From NCBI GenBank assembly GCA_900316315.1, contig ONCK01000002.1:62001-126000 (forward strand): DNA of 64,000 bases, in the 5' to 3' direction. The translations under genes were made by a program, and so were the position numbers. The notes beneath the pieces were generated by a model, which was given only the letters and a program-made list of their open reading frames with translations, made no database searches and was not told the origin of the DNA. Numbering within the stretch: position 1 is the stretch's first letter; each line of letters opens with the position of its first letter. Positions 36,429 through 46,646 of this stretch are shown piece after piece. This DNA is from an uncultured Prevotellaceae bacterium (lineage in GTDB: Bacteria; Bacteroidota; Bacteroidia; Bacteroidales; Bacteroidaceae).

Positions 36429-37016
36429 ATGAATCTTTATATTAGATATTTCGATGACGAGGCAGTCGTGTCTAGTATAGACGATGCTGTCAAGTTTCTT
36501 AATAGCTTAAATATTCCGGACTTTAAGACTGATGATGACTTTATTGCAGATTTAGAGGAGTTTATCGCATCGCCGGTGACCTACCCTAAGCGATACAAGG
36601 TGCGTACTCACTCTTATTTCATTGTCATAAAAACCTCGGTCTCAACATTGGAGGAATTTAAGGCAAATGCCGCTAAAAACCTAATGAAGGATGTGACGGA
36701 GGCAGAGTCCAATCGCAAAAAGCCTAAAGGCGCCGTGCTCAACGATCAGATACCGGGCTGGTATGACGGAGAGCTATGTTTTAAGAGAGTCATTGCTATT
36801 CCTGGAACCAACAAATTTCAGTACAAGGACACTTCTTTTCGTGCGCTAGTCAAGGCAGGTAGTCCCATGGATTGCTATAATCGGATTGTGGATCACCTCA
36901 AAAACAGACCGGAGGTAGACCCGCGCAGTCAGTACCCTTCACCTAAGGGACGCAACTTCACCTTCACCTACATGGGCAATGTGAAGCCCAAGATGGAAGA
37001 ATTGGAGCAAAGATAA
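36429..37016 (+). CDS. Conserved Bacteroidales protein of unknown function
   Basis: A 195-residue cytoplasmic protein starting MNLYIRYFDDEAVVSSIDDA with GWYDGELCFKRVIAIPGTNK and a C-terminal part with DSRS-like RSQYPSPKGRNFTFTYMGN. Similar proteins of this length are, from memory, common in Bacteroidales but unnamed. No catalytic motif is evident. The start at 36429 was chosen because the frame upstream (from 36315) lies inside the tRNA-Gly gene. A bidirectional terminator follows. Confidence 0.75.
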   Translation: MNLYIRYFDDEAVVSSIDDAVKFLNSLNIPDFKTDDDFIADLEEFIASPVTYPKRYKVRTHSYFIVIKTSVSTLEEFKANAAKNLMKDVTEAESNRKKPKGAVLNDQIPGWYDGELCFKRVIAIPGTNKFQYKDTSFRALVKAGSPMDCYNRIVDHLKNRPEVDPRSQYPSPKGRNFTFTYMGNVKPKMEELEQR

Positions 37017-37057
37017 AAAACTGCTGTACCAATAGAGAGAGAAGCTACAAACAAAAC

Positions 37058-37105
37058 ATTGGGCATAGTCATAAATGTTTTTATGGTTATGTCCAATTTG
37101 TTTTT
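37058..37105. terminator. Bidirectional terminator between convergent genes
   Basis: ATTGGGCATA (37058-37067) pairs with TATGTCCAAT (37088-37097) with an inner TCATAAA/TTTATG extension. Plus-strand T-run TTGTTTTT follows; the minus strand reads into a TTTTGTTTG tract. It serves the gene at 36429 and the TPR gene at 37130. Confidence 0.75.
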
Positions 37106-37129
37106 ACTCCTATAGTCTATAGAATAAGC

Positions 37130-39337
37130 CTACTGGTTGACCAAGTCTGTGACGAACTGTAGATTGATTTGCGATATGCCATTCGAATTTAGAAGTTGCA
37201 CTTCATCTGGAAAAAACTGAAAAACAGATTTTCGCTCGTTGTTTTCCTCGAGAGATGGAGCAGGATCAACAGCCTGAGATAAGGCTGATTTGTAATAGCT
37301 AATCGCTTGATCAATATTACCGCATAGCAAGTTCGCATGGCCCATATTGCGCCTGTCCTGGATGGAGAGGTGGTCTTGGGGTATACGGGTATAATATGTA
37401 AGGCTCTGAGTCTGCTTTCCGCAGAGGAGTGAACACCATGCGATGCCTCTTAATGCTGGCTCTGACTTTGCATTCTGATACTCAAGCTTGAAAAACTGGG
37501 TTAAGGCCTGCTCATACCGTCCGAGTAGCGCAAGAGTCTCTGCGTAGTGCTGGATATATGCGGTATTGTCTGGCTCTGTGGTAGTCAAACGGAAGAAGAT
37601 ATTGCTGGCTTCCTGCAGATTGCCAATGCGCAATTGACACAGTCCGAGATGCCGTAGCGTCCACATAGACTGCCCATCAATGACTAGCGCCTTCTCATAG
37701 CAAATGATGGCTTTGCTGTACAACTTCAGCCGCTCGAGAGAGTATCCATATAAGCGTAGCGCTTGTAGAGACATGCTGAAGTGGCTGTCAATATACTGAA
37801 AGACATCGACTGCTTGTTGCCACAGATGCTGCTTATATGCGAAATAAGCGATCTTAAGCAGACTGTCCATATCCGTAAAAACAGACGCAAGCATGGGCAG
37901 ATTGCTGAGAATAATGTCATGTTGGAAGGGGTTGATGACGCTTGCATTTCCCTGATGCTGATCAGCATAGAGTGTGAAGTAGCGATAACAGTCCTGTACA
38001 TGCAGACGTTCGAGCGTAGATCGGTTGCGCTTATCTCGTTCGATAAACACTTTGTTGAGGTCTTGTTCATTAAGCTGTGTCTCGATGCCTTGTTTCATCA
38101 TTTCCCACTGAGCTGGAGGCATACTGCTTATCATCAGAGCAAAGGAGTAACAGTCAGAGTCACAGAGGACATTGGCCTGCATAAAATTGCGGAAAAAATC
38201 ATTTTGCAAAATTTCGTTACCGACAAACTCCGAATAATTGTCCACAAATGGGTAGAACCAGTGCGCAGATGGGTAGAAGAATGGGAAATGCTTAAAGTGC
38301 GAGAAGGTTATTAACGGCATATCGGCTCCATCCTTCTGCATTTCCGACAAGTCATTAATATTGCGTTGAAGACGCTTAAGTTCGTCATTGTCAAGCATTT
38401 CTACATCGTCGACGTCATCATTCATCAGTTCGTCAAGCTTAGACATATCGAGACCACTTTGTCTGTTTTTGTAGATAGAAGGCAGTATTTCCTCCTGTAT
38501 TTTACGTTGTACGTTCTTTGAATTGTAGACGTTGAGCAGACTCAGTTGTATGTCGGTCAGACGTTGTCCAATCTCAGGAGTTTGTAAGATCTGGTTAAGC
38601 GCATCAACAGCTGACTTATAGTAAGGAAGTCTTTCCTGATAGCAGAGTAGAATGAGCACTACGCCTACCAGCGCCCGCTCGCTAATAGCCGCATCACTGT
38701 TGGCCGATTGTCGGCAAAGCCAGGCGAATTTACCCATATCAAAATAGGATAAGATGGCCAACATAACGGCACTGACCAGACTGAGACAGGCGAGATTGTC
38801 ATTGGATGAATGCTGGACAAAGTCCGTAATTGCTGCCTCTTCCTCTGATGTCCATTGCTGTGAAGTCCACTCCAGATTGAAGAGATCATCGACCAGAGCC
38901 TCTTTACGCGCAAGTTTATCTTTAAGCGCAGGCAGATTGTCTGCTGTCATTTGGGCAAAGATGAGGTCTTGTTCCACTTGATCCAGTCGCTTGAGCAAAG
39001 GGATAAGGTCTAGTTTACGCTTATGTATTGAGCGAAGTTGTGCGTAATATTCACCATCAGAATTTGTCTCCAGACTATCCCGGAGTATAGAGTCGGCAAG
39101 ACCATAGGTCTGGCAGATAAACTCATTGTAAAGTTTCGTTCGCTCATTGTCTGCCACGCCTTTGCGGAAGTAATTGAGTAGGAGCTGATAATTGTCGGCG
39201 ATACTGTTGAGCCTGTTTTGGTAGTCCCAGTTATTAATCGTCACATGTGCCGCCCGTAATACTTCGATAGCCTTCCTCAGCAGTCCGTCATTCAGATAAT
39301 GTACCGCAAGCTCATAAGATTCTTGTATAGAAGCCAT
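37130..39337 (-). CDS. Large TPR-repeat protein
   Basis: A 735-residue helical protein without signal peptide or transmembrane segment, so probably cytoplasmic. N-terminal SYELAVHYLNDGLLRKAIEVLR and C-terminal repeats (AYFAYKQHLWQQAVDVFQYI, SLERLKLYSKAIICYEKALV, LGLCQLRIGNLQEASNIFFRL, NMGHANLLCGNIDQAISYYK) fit TPR/Sel1-type helix pairs. A Cys/Asn-poor acidic stretch DDVDDVEMLDNDEL separates the two halves. Role unknown, likely protein-protein interaction. The upstream solute-binding gene ends 19 bases before its start, so they probably share a transcript. Confidence 0.8.
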   Translation of the reverse strand: MASIQESYELAVHYLNDGLLRKAIEVLRAAHVTINNWDYQNRLNSIADNYQLLLNYFRKGVADNERTKLYNEFICQTYGLADSILRDSLETNSDGEYYAQLRSIHKRKLDLIPLLKRLDQVEQDLIFAQMTADNLPALKDKLARKEALVDDLFNLEWTSQQWTSEEEAAITDFVQHSSNDNLACLSLVSAVMLAILSYFDMGKFAWLCRQSANSDAAISERALVGVVLILLCYQERLPYYKSAVDALNQILQTPEIGQRLTDIQLSLLNVYNSKNVQRKIQEEILPSIYKNRQSGLDMSKLDELMNDDVDDVEMLDNDELKRLQRNINDLSEMQKDGADMPLITFSHFKHFPFFYPSAHWFYPFVDNYSEFVGNEILQNDFFRNFMQANVLCDSDCYSFALMISSMPPAQWEMMKQGIETQLNEQDLNKVFIERDKRNRSTLERLHVQDCYRYFTLYADQHQGNASVINPFQHDIILSNLPMLASVFTDMDSLLKIAYFAYKQHLWQQAVDVFQYIDSHFSMSLQALRLYGYSLERLKLYSKAIICYEKALVIDGQSMWTLRHLGLCQLRIGNLQEASNIFFRLTTTEPDNTAYIQHYAETLALLGRYEQALTQFFKLEYQNAKSEPALRGIAWCSLLCGKQTQSLTYYTRIPQDHLSIQDRRNMGHANLLCGNIDQAISYYKSALSQAVDPAPSLEENNERKSVFQFFPDEVQLLNSNGISQINLQFVTDLVNQ

Positions 39338-39356
39338 GTTGATGTGTGTCTTGTTT

Positions 39357-40301
39357 TTATTTTGCCCACAACAGGGTATCAGCTGTATAATGTCTGCCCA
39401 GCCTGTTTTTACTTCTCATCCACTTCAGAGCCGTGTTAACCTTGTCCGACTGAGGCTTAAACGCATGACTCATCATTTTGCTGCGTTGCACCTTTACAGG
39501 GATTGAGTCTATTCCGTAAATGCGATTGAGCCAAGACGTCAGAGGACCGATAGGATGAGCTTTGAGACTGTCAATCTCCATATTGTATCCTTGAATGAGC
39601 TTATTGAGTGCTGACCTTTGTGTCTTGTTGATATTTGAATGCACAGCCAGACCTGCCATGCCGTTCAGTCCTTCGGCTGTCGCGAGGCGAGTATGGCCCC
39701 GTTGCTCAGCGACGATAGACAGAGGAGCCGGCAACACCGCAGCGTCTATTTGACTATTATTGAGCATCTGAAGTCGCAACTGAATATCATTCACCTGAGC
39801 TCTGAGCAGCAGGCCTGATCTGGTAGGTATCTGACTGCGGATATAGTCACAAAAATAGTCAGGGCAAGAGAAGCGGGCCATGCCTATCATGCGGTCACCC
39901 AGTTGCTGAACCTTATTGACACGTAGCCTTTTTCCGGCGAACAGATACCATTGGCGAGGAGTACTCATGTAGTACTTGACAGGACTTTTATTGCTCTGCA
40001 TGAGCATTGCCCTGAAAAGATCTGAGGCTCCTGCGTCCACCTTACCCTGGGCAAGTTGCTGGTCGATGTCCATCTGGGATTTGTAATAGATAAACTTCAC
40101 CTTGACGCCCAGCTGTTTGTAAATGCCGTGCTCTTTGGCCAAACTGAAGGGCAGACAGTCGAGGGTAGGGAGTAGGGCCACCTTCAGTATAGAGGTGTCC
40201 GACAGGCTCTGAGACTCATTGAAGTGGGCCTTACCCTTGTCTTGCCCGCAGGCAGATAGCAACAGTATAAGGGATAATAAGATACAGTGCGACTTGTTCA
40301 T
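39357..40301 (-). CDS. Periplasmic-binding lipoprotein, NMT1/TauA-like
   Basis: A 314-residue lipoprotein: signal sequence CILLSLILLLSAC with lipobox LSAC followed by GQDKGK. The body resembles type II periplasmic-binding proteins of the nitrate/sulfonate/thiamine-precursor (NMT1) group: VALLPTLDCLPFSLAKEHGI, GKVDAGASDLFRAML and DAAVLPAPLSIVAEQRGHT. No ABC permease or ATPase gene is nearby; the neighbours are a TPR protein and pgk. Substrate not deducible. It may deliver to a distant transporter, or have a structural or sensory role. Confidence 0.82.
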   Translation of the reverse strand: MNKSHCILLSLILLLSACGQDKGKAHFNESQSLSDTSILKVALLPTLDCLPFSLAKEHGIYKQLGVKVKFIYYKSQMDIDQQLAQGKVDAGASDLFRAMLMQSNKSPVKYYMSTPRQWYLFAGKRLRVNKVQQLGDRMIGMARFSCPDYFCDYIRSQIPTRSGLLLRAQVNDIQLRLQMLNNSQIDAAVLPAPLSIVAEQRGHTRLATAEGLNGMAGLAVHSNINKTQRSALNKLIQGYNMEIDSLKAHPIGPLTSWLNRIYGIDSIPVKVQRSKMMSHAFKPQSDKVNTALKWMRSKNRLGRHYTADTLLWAK

Positions 40302-40358
40302 TCGAAGGTCAGATGTCAGACGGGTATGATGTGGTTTATTATCATGCAGAAATAAAGT

Positions 40359-40409
40359 TCATAAAAGCAAAAGAGCAACTCAAGGGCACAGGCTCTTAAG
40401 TTGCTCTTT
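40359..40409 (-). terminator. Rho-independent terminator after pgk
   Basis: On the minus strand a 15-base stem (40409-40395 with 40384-40370, one wobble) is followed by TTTTGCTTTTAT (40370-40359). It separates pgk from the downstream lipoprotein gene. Confidence 0.85.
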
Positions 40410-40424
40410 GTGGAACAGGTTATA

Positions 40425-41681
40425 TTACTCTTCGCCTGTGATAGCGGCAATGCCGGGAAGGGTCTTACCCTCGATAGCCTCAAGCAGAGCGCCACCGCCA
40501 GTGGATACATAAGATACCTTGTCAGCCATGCCAAACTTATTGACGCAGGCTACAGTGTCACCACCACCGATAAGGGAATAAGCTCCGTTTTTAGTGGCTT
40601 CTACTACAGCGTCGCCGAGTGCACGGCTACCTGCAGTGAAGTTGTCCATTTCAAATACTCCGGCCGGGCCATTCCACAGGATTGTCTTACCCTTCTTGAT
40701 GACAGCTGCGAATTTTTCGCGGCTCTTCGGGCCGATATCCAGACCTTCCCATCCGTCGGGGATAGCCTTGGAAGGAGTGATCTGAGTGTGAGCATCGTTA
40801 GAGAATGCATCTGCGACAACAGAATCTTCAGCCAGTACGAGCTCAACGCCCTTCTCTTTGGCTTCCTTCACGATACGATCAGCGAGATCCAAGAAGTCGT
40901 TCTCGCAGATGGAGTTGCCTACAGTACCGCCGGCAGCCTTCATAAAGGTATAGGTCATACCGCCGGTGAGGATAAGGTAATCCACTTTGGTCAGCAAGTT
41001 TTCGATAATCTCAATCTTTGTGGAGACTTTGCTACCGCCCATGATGGCTACAAAGGGACGCTTGATATCTTTCATCACCTTGTTAACAGCTGCGATCTCT
41101 TTCTCCATCAGATAGCCGAACATCTTGTGATCCTTGTCGAAGAAGTCTGCGATAATAGCAGTAGAGGCGTGCTTACGGTGAGCTGTGCCAAATGCGTCGT
41201 TGACATAATACTCAGCATAGTCGGCGAGCGTCTTGGTAAAAGCCTGCTGTTTAGGTTTCAAGGCTTTTTTGGCTGCTGCCTTTTCCTCGTCAGTAGCAAA
41301 TTCGCCGCGGGGTTTACCTGTCTCCTCCTCGTAGAAGCGGAGGTTTTCCAATACCAGCACGTCACCATCCTTGAGCGCTGCGACTTGAGCCTGAGCCTTC
41401 TGGCAGTCGTCAGCGAACTGTACTTCAGTTCCCATGAGCTCGCTCAGATGGGGAACAATCTGCTTGAGGGAGAACTTGGGGTCAGGATTCTTCTTGGGAC
41501 GACCCATGTGGCTCATAATGATGAGCTTGCCACCATCTTCGTGAATCTTGTTAAGCGTAGGCAGGGCGCCGCGCATACGGGTATCGTCGGTGATATTGCC
41601 GTTGTCATCCAAAGGCACATTAAAGTCCACGCGAACGATAACTTTCTTACCATTAAAATTGGTCGAATCAATAGTTGCCAT
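40425..41681 (-). CDS. pgk: Phosphoglycerate kinase
   Basis: Glycolytic enzyme that makes ATP from 1,3-bisphosphoglycerate. Motifs: [17 protein letters not shown] near the start, [24 protein letters not shown], the hinge/AMP region [25 protein letters not shown] and [13 protein letters not shown] with [13 protein letters not shown] at the C-terminus. At 418 residues it is typical. It is apparently monocistronic with its own terminator. Confidence 0.97.
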   Translation of the reverse strand: MATIDSTNFNGKKVIVRVDFNVPLDDNGNITDDTRMRGALPTLNKIHEDGGKLIIMSHMGRPKKNPDPKFSLKQIVPHLSELMGTEVQFADDCQKAQAQVAALKDGDVLVLENLRFYEEETGKPRGEFATDEEKAAAKKALKPKQQAFTKTLADYAEYYVNDAFGTAHRKHASTAIIADFFDKDHKMFGYLMEKEIAAVNKVMKDIKRPFVAIMGGSKVSTKIEIIENLLTKVDYLILTGGMTYTFMKAAGGTVGNSICENDFLDLADRIVKEAKEKGVELVLAEDSVVADAFSNDAHTQITPSKAIPDGWEGLDIGPKSREKFAAVIKKGKTILWNGPAGVFEMDNFTAGSRALGDAVVEATKNGAYSLIGGGDTVACVNKFGMADKVSYVSTGGGALLEAIEGKTLPGIAAITGEE

Positions 41682-41713
41682 ATCTTTGATATTTGGTTTT
41701 TATTTTCTGAATG

Positions 41714-41721
41714 CAAATTTA
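41714..41721 (-). promoter_or_regulatory. -7 box (TAAATTTG) of pgk
   Basis: On the minus strand, about 33 bases before the pgk ATG. Confidence 0.5.
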
Positions 41722-42051
41722 GCGATTTAACTCCAATTACATGAAGTCTGATTATAAATTAGTTTTATAAGTCGTCACATTTTATGATCATTTTATTCTC
41801 ATCGGCGCCCTTTCAACCTACGGGTGAAAAGTCGGCATGACATCCAGTTTCGTGGTGGCTACAGTGGCGCACAGCGTGACGTAAAAGCCTGACAGGGCGT
41901 AGCCCGTTTATTTACAACAGTGGAGAAGCTTCTCGTTTTTTCTTTGCTCCGTCAATTCCAGAGGACTGAGGTCATGAGGAAAACTTCCCACAGAGTTAGG
42001 CTCGGTTTTGCTTCTCCCTGTTAGACCTTATTCAGTGCTTTCCGTCAAAAC
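41722..42051. other. Intergenic region between pgk and nth
   Basis: About 330 bases. A palindrome GAGAAGCTTCTC followed by GTTTTTTC near 41925-41945 could terminate plus-strand transcription, but no plus-strand gene precedes it. Otherwise nothing is recognised. Confidence 0.45.
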
Positions 42052-42696
42052 TCAGCGATGATTTTCTCGGTAGTAGAGACAGATGTCGGTCAATTTGCAC
42101 TTGTTGCAATAGGGGCTGCGCGATGTGCAAGTATAGCGTCCATAGTAGAGCAGCCAAAAGTGTGCCTTGCTTACTTGGTCTTGTGGAATGTGCTTGACAA
42201 GTGTGCGCTCCACGGCAAGCGGTGTAGTGGCCGACGGCTTGACGAGGCCAAGGCGGTGGCTCACCCTGAAGACGTGCGTGTCGACTGCTAAAGCGGCCTT
42301 GCCAAAGACGAGCGCCTGGATGACATTGGCGGTTTTGCGTCCCACGCCGGGCAGACTGGTGAGGTCCTCGATATTGTCCGGTACCTCTCCGCCAAAGCGC
42401 TCCACGATCTGCCTAGAGAGCCCTACGAGATACTTGCTCTTGCTATTGGGGTAGCTTATCGAATGAATATATTCAAATATTTCACTCTCAGTCGCTTGTG
42501 CCATTAGCTGCGGGGTAGGGTACTTGGCAAAGAGCGGGATAGTCACGATGTTGACCCGCGCATCAGTGCATTGAGCAGACAATACCACAGCCACTAGCAG
42601 CTGAAAGGGGCTGGCAAACTGCAATTCGGTATCCGTTGCGGGGCTACAGGCTTTGAGTTCTCTGAGGACCCGTTCGCATCGCTCCTTGATGGTCAT
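42052..42696 (-). CDS. nth: Endonuclease III
   Basis: Bifunctional DNA glycosylase/AP lyase for oxidised pyrimidines. The helix-hairpin-helix LPGVGRKTANVI contains the catalytic Lys, and VDTHVFRVSHRLGL contains the catalytic Asp. The C-terminal 4Fe-4S cluster is Cys-X6-Cys-X2-Cys-X5-Cys in CTSRSPYCNKCKLTDIC. The 214-residue length is typical. Its start overlaps the rpiB stop as ATGA. Confidence 0.95.
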   Translation of the reverse strand: MTIKERCERVLRELKACSPATDTELQFASPFQLLVAVVLSAQCTDARVNIVTIPLFAKYPTPQLMAQATESEIFEYIHSISYPNSKSKYLVGLSRQIVERFGGEVPDNIEDLTSLPGVGRKTANVIQALVFGKAALAVDTHVFRVSHRLGLVKPSATTPLAVERTLVKHIPQDQVSKAHFWLLYYGRYTCTSRSPYCNKCKLTDICLYYRENHR

Positions 42697-43139
42697 TCGT
42701 GCAGGGGCATTTTGTTGATGCGGCGCAGGTGGCGCCCTCCCTCAAAATCTGTGTTAAAGAAGATGTCAAGCATCTTGAGCGTCGTCTCCTTGTCGATAAA
42801 TCGGGCTGGAATCACGATGATATTGGAGTTGTTGTGCTTGCGAGTAATCTCGGCAATCTCCGTCCTCCAGCAGAGGGCAGCGCGTATGCCCTGGTGCTTG
42901 TTGAGGGTCATGGACATGCCCTCGCCGCTGCCGCAGAGGGCAATGCCAGCCTTAAACTCACCCGCCTCGATCGCGTTGGCCAGTGGGTGGGCATAGTCGG
43001 GATAGTCGCAGCTCTTCGGGCTGAAACAGCCGAAGTCCTTGTACTCGATGCCGTGAGCGTCTAGATACTGTTTGACCACTTGCTTGAGCTCGTATCCTGC
43101 GTGATCAGATGCCAGACCGACAGATTTGATCAATTCCAT
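42693..43139 (-). CDS. rpiB: Ribose-5-phosphate isomerase B
   Basis: Interconverts ribose-5-phosphate and ribulose-5-phosphate in the non-oxidative pentose phosphate pathway. N-terminal GLASDHAGYELK (Asp/His), the active-site Cys in GIALCGSGEGMSM, and NNSNIIVIPARFI. Length 148. Located 19 bases downstream of tkt (same pathway) and overlapping nth. Confidence 0.95.
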   Translation of the reverse strand: MELIKSVGLASDHAGYELKQVVKQYLDAHGIEYKDFGCFSPKSCDYPDYAHPLANAIEAGEFKAGIALCGSGEGMSMTLNKHQGIRAALCWRTEIAEITRKHNNSNIIVIPARFIDKETTLKMLDIFFNTDFEGGRHLRRINKMPLHE

Positions 43140-43158
43140 ATTATCATTTTTTGAAGGC

Positions 43159-45177
43159 TTAGAGGCATTTCTTTATCTGCTCGTAGACCTGTTTGGGCGT
43201 AAACCCGAGCTTTTCATCCAACACCTTATACGAAGCGCTGAAGCCAAAGCTCCCCAGGCCGTAGATGTGGCCGTCCGTGCCCACGAGACCCAGCAGATTG
43301 ACAGGCAGGCCCGCTGTGAGTCCAAAGCGCTTGATGCCAGCAGGCAAGACGCTGTCTTGATAATCCTGAGGCTGCATCCGGAAGAGACCCTCTGACGGCA
43401 CGCTTACTAGGCGATAGGAGATACCGTCGGCATGGAGTAGTTCGCCAGCTTGGGCTAAAGTGCTTACCTCTGAGCCACTTGCGACGAGTACAATCTGAGG
43501 CTTTGCGTCCGACGTGACGACATATCCGCCCATGCTCACCTTGGCGTAGTCAGTGCCGGCGGGCAGATCCTGGATGCCCTGACGAGTGAGGATGAGGGCT
43601 GTGGGGCAATCATTGTTGGACATTGCATATCGCCAAGCCTCCACGGTTTCATGGCCATCGGCAGGGCGCATGGCTACGAGGGAGATATGGCCGTCGTGGC
43701 GGTGTATTTTTTCCATTAGGCGTATCTGTGCCTCCTGCTCGACGGGCTCGTGGGTGGGGCCGTCCTCGCCTACGCGGAAGGAGTCATGGCTCCAAATGAA
43801 CTTGACCGGCACTCCCATCAGTGCGGCCATACGCACTGCGGGCTTCATGTAGTCACTGAAGACGAAGAAGGTGCCCATCGCTGTGATGACACCGCCGTGC
43901 AGCATCATGCCGATGCAGACACAGGCCATCGTCAGTTCGCTTACGCCTGCCTCCATGAAATTGCCGGAGAAGTCTCCCGGCTTGATATCGTGGGTCTGCT
44001 TGAGAAAACCGTCAGTGCGGTCCGAGTTGCTGAGGTCAGCCGAACTGACGACCATGTTCTCCACTTTCTTGCCAAGCTCTCCCAGTACGGCGCGGCTGGC
44101 GTCACGTGTGGAAGTCGCCGCCTTGAGGGCGATGCCATTCCAGTCAATATCGGAGGGCAAACGGTGCTCGTACCACATCTGCTCCTTTTGTGCGGCAGCC
44201 GGATTTTGGTCAGCCCATTCAGCCTCCTCGGCATGTCGTTTTGCGACAATCTGGGTCAGTTCTGCCTTGCGGTCAGCATAGAGCTGCTTGACATCGTCAA
44301 ATACCTGGAAAGGATCATCCGGATTGCCGCCGAGATGCTTGACCGTATTGCGGAAGGCTTCGCCCCCGAGCGGAGCCCCGTGCGTCTTGCAGTTGTGTTC
44401 CAGGCTCTTGCCTTCGGCGTCTAAGGCCCCTTTACCCATAATCGTGTGGCCGATGATGAGGGTAGGGCGGTCCTTCTCCTCAAGCGCCTTGTCAAGGGCG
44501 GCTCTAATCTCCTCCACATCGTTGCCGTTGATATTGATGACATTCCAGTTCCATGCCCGATACTTCATCGCCGTATTTTCGCTCGTGACAGCATCGCAGG
44601 GCGTCGATAGTTGAATATCATTGGAGTCATAAAACATGATTAGATTGTTCAGCCCCAGATATCCCGCTAGACGGCCAGCTCCCTGGGAGATCTCCTCCTG
44701 TACGCCGCCGTCGCTGATATAGGCGTAGATGTGTTCCTTGTCATACTCCGGCTTGCCCAGATGCGCAGCCAGAAACTTAGCTGCGATCGCAGCACCTACG
44801 GCAAAGACATGGCCTTGGCCAAGGGGACCGCTCGTATTTTCGATGCCCCGCTCCACACATAGCTCAGGGTGTCCCGTTGTCGGACTGCCCCATTTGCGGA
44901 ACTGCTTCAGTTCATCCATCGTAAACTTGCCGCTTAAGTGGAGCACGGAGTACAGCATCGCGCTCATGTGGCCTGGATCCAGGAAGAAGCGGTCACGGCA
45001 CTTCCACGTCGGGTTCTGAGGGTCGTAGATCAGATATTCGGAGAATAGAACATTAATAAAGTCAGCTCCGCCCATGGCACCGCCCGGGTGACCGGAGTTA
45101 GCATTTTCTACCGTAGCTGCCGCCAGTATGCGGATGTTGTCCGCCGCGTGGTTCATCGTCTGGACTGAATTTTTCAT
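43159..45177 (-). CDS. tkt: Transketolase
   Basis: Thiamine-diphosphate enzyme moving two-carbon units in the pentose phosphate pathway. Motifs: ANSGHPGGAMGGAD (His), GPLGQGHVFAVGAAIA, the ThDP-binding DGGVQEEISQGA with FYDSNDIQLS in place of GDG...N-type spacing, THDSFRVGEDGPTHEP-like active site (here SHDSFRVGEDGPTHEP), and TRQGIQDLP. At 672 residues it is full length. With rpiB it forms a small pentose-phosphate operon that also includes nth. Confidence 0.96.
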   Translation of the reverse strand: MKNSVQTMNHAADNIRILAAATVENANSGHPGGAMGGADFINVLFSEYLIYDPQNPTWKCRDRFFLDPGHMSAMLYSVLHLSGKFTMDELKQFRKWGSPTTGHPELCVERGIENTSGPLGQGHVFAVGAAIAAKFLAAHLGKPEYDKEHIYAYISDGGVQEEISQGAGRLAGYLGLNNLIMFYDSNDIQLSTPCDAVTSENTAMKYRAWNWNVININGNDVEEIRAALDKALEEKDRPTLIIGHTIMGKGALDAEGKSLEHNCKTHGAPLGGEAFRNTVKHLGGNPDDPFQVFDDVKQLYADRKAELTQIVAKRHAEEAEWADQNPAAAQKEQMWYEHRLPSDIDWNGIALKAATSTRDASRAVLGELGKKVENMVVSSADLSNSDRTDGFLKQTHDIKPGDFSGNFMEAGVSELTMACVCIGMMLHGGVITAMGTFFVFSDYMKPAVRMAALMGVPVKFIWSHDSFRVGEDGPTHEPVEQEAQIRLMEKIHRHDGHISLVAMRPADGHETVEAWRYAMSNNDCPTALILTRQGIQDLPAGTDYAKVSMGGYVVTSDAKPQIVLVASGSEVSTLAQAGELLHADGISYRLVSVPSEGLFRMQPQDYQDSVLPAGIKRFGLTAGLPVNLLGLVGTDGHIYGLGSFGFSASYKVLDEKLGFTPKQVYEQIKKCL

Positions 45178-45212
45178 ATTATGACAATTTTAATTGTTTT
45201 CTTTTTGGCTTA

Positions 45213-45220
45213 CAAAGTTA
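45213..45220 (-). promoter_or_regulatory. -7 box (TAACTTTG) of the tkt operon
   Basis: On the minus strand, about 36 bases before the tkt ATG. No clear -33 element. Confidence 0.5.
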
Positions 45221-46199
45221 CAACATTCCCATTATAGATAGCGCCGAGAGCCCGTAAAAATCTCAGCGCCTCAGCTCCCACATAAGATAGGCCGCCTTCT
45301 CCTTTCGGCACCCCAATATCTAAGGCCGCTCAGGCAAAGATGACTCTGAGGAAAATCTCTCATTCTGACAGACAGCTAAAAAGAAGAGATAAAACGAGAA
45401 GCCTATAAAATAAACGAGGCAAAAAGATCGTTAATAGATTCCTTATTCCGCTCGTCCTTTCCTTACGCTACAGTCCACCATTTTATACGACACATACCAA
45501 GGTGTGGGGAGAGAGCCTTTCTCATCCGTCTGTACATTACCCGAGGCGAAGGGGAGTCTTCTCTTTATTATACCACCTTCCATTGTTTTTTAATTAAACA
45601 TAATCATGATTATAATGAATGGAGCCGAGGTTTCATCCCATGCTGTCCGCAACGACATGCCACAGCAGACTCCGAGATCCTGGACAAATTGCTCGATATC
45701 GTCACACTGTCCTGTGCAGAACCCGTTCTTTAGTTTTGAAAAGGGCGACAAACTGTGTAACATTGAGCAAATCCTCCATCACATGGTAGCCCTCAGGATT
45801 TGACAAAGTCAACAAACCATACCAGCCCGACCGATTCTCCAGCTGCTACGACCGCTTTGGCTTCAATATGGTAGCCTAAGGCCGCGCGTATCATGCCCTG
45901 CCGGGATTGACCACGCCTGTCAAGGCGAACTCCCTCGCAGCCTTTGGCCGCTCTTTTCGCCACATACGGCAGTCATTTCCAAAAGTTATTCCCCCATACA
46001 GCCGGATGTCAGCGAATCTCCTCCCTATGCGCCTTGGCCCATTACGAGACAGCCGTTTTCCCTTTGAGAAAAAGCAAAATGCCCGCCCTATGATATTTTT
46101 TAGTAACTTTCTATACATCTCTTTGATTATCAAAGAATTATGACAAAATCCTACGTTTGTCTAACTTCTTCAGTGTCAGTCGATAACAACACGGCGTCT

Positions 46200-46300
46200 A
46201 TTTTGAAATAAGTCCGATATATTTTAAAATAAGTCCGACCTTGTTACGCAAACACGGCGTCTGTTTCATCGAATATGGCACCTGCTTCGCTCCCTCACCG
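46200..46300 (-). repeat. Inverted repeat 2, copy B
   Basis: Reads TAAGTCCGACCTTGTTACGC on the plus strand; its reverse complement matches the stretch at 28395-28470 in island A. Confidence 0.6.
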
Positions 46301-46326
46301 ATTTTTTATATTAAAACGGCCTAAGG

Positions 46327-46341
46327 GCAGCCAAGGGCTGC
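46327..46341. repeat. Palindromic repeat, copy 2
   Basis: GCAGCC-AAG-GGCTGC, followed by GCG and about 35 bases later by GTCAAGGCGTGATAT, a flanking sequence shared with other copies. Confidence 0.55.
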
Positions 46342-46631
46342 GCGTAGCTTCGCCATCCGGCTTGCGTCCCTGTCAAGGCGTGATATGTGGAGCCTTAGCT
46401 CCCCCTGCCGGGACCAGAAGTCCTAAGGTATAAAAAAGCCTCGACCCTCGCCATAGTTGGGAGATGTCGGGTTGCTCTTAGGTTGTTATCCTTGTCAATC
46501 AAGGAGAAATACGTGGAGCTTAAGCCGTCGCGCGGTCATCGCTCTTATCTTCGACTGTCCTTCTGGTTTGCTACCCCGTCTGGACGAAATTACGCGCAGA
46601 CTTAGGCAGCCCCCGTCATGGCGTGATCCGC

Positions 46632-46646
46632 GCAGCCTTTAGCTGC
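46632..46646. repeat. Palindromic repeat, copy 3
   Basis: GCAGC-CTTTA-GCTGC preceded by GGCGTGATCCGC. Opposite orientation to copy 2 relative to the flank. Confidence 0.5.

Noticed and set aside
40401..41744. A 447-codon plus-strand frame antisense to pgk.
   Set aside because: Mirror of pgk codons; no signal peptide, motif or promoter of its own.
41925..41945. Terminator from the GAGAAGCTTCTC palindrome and T-run.
   Set aside because: There is no plus-strand gene upstream that it could end; it is noted only as a spacer feature.
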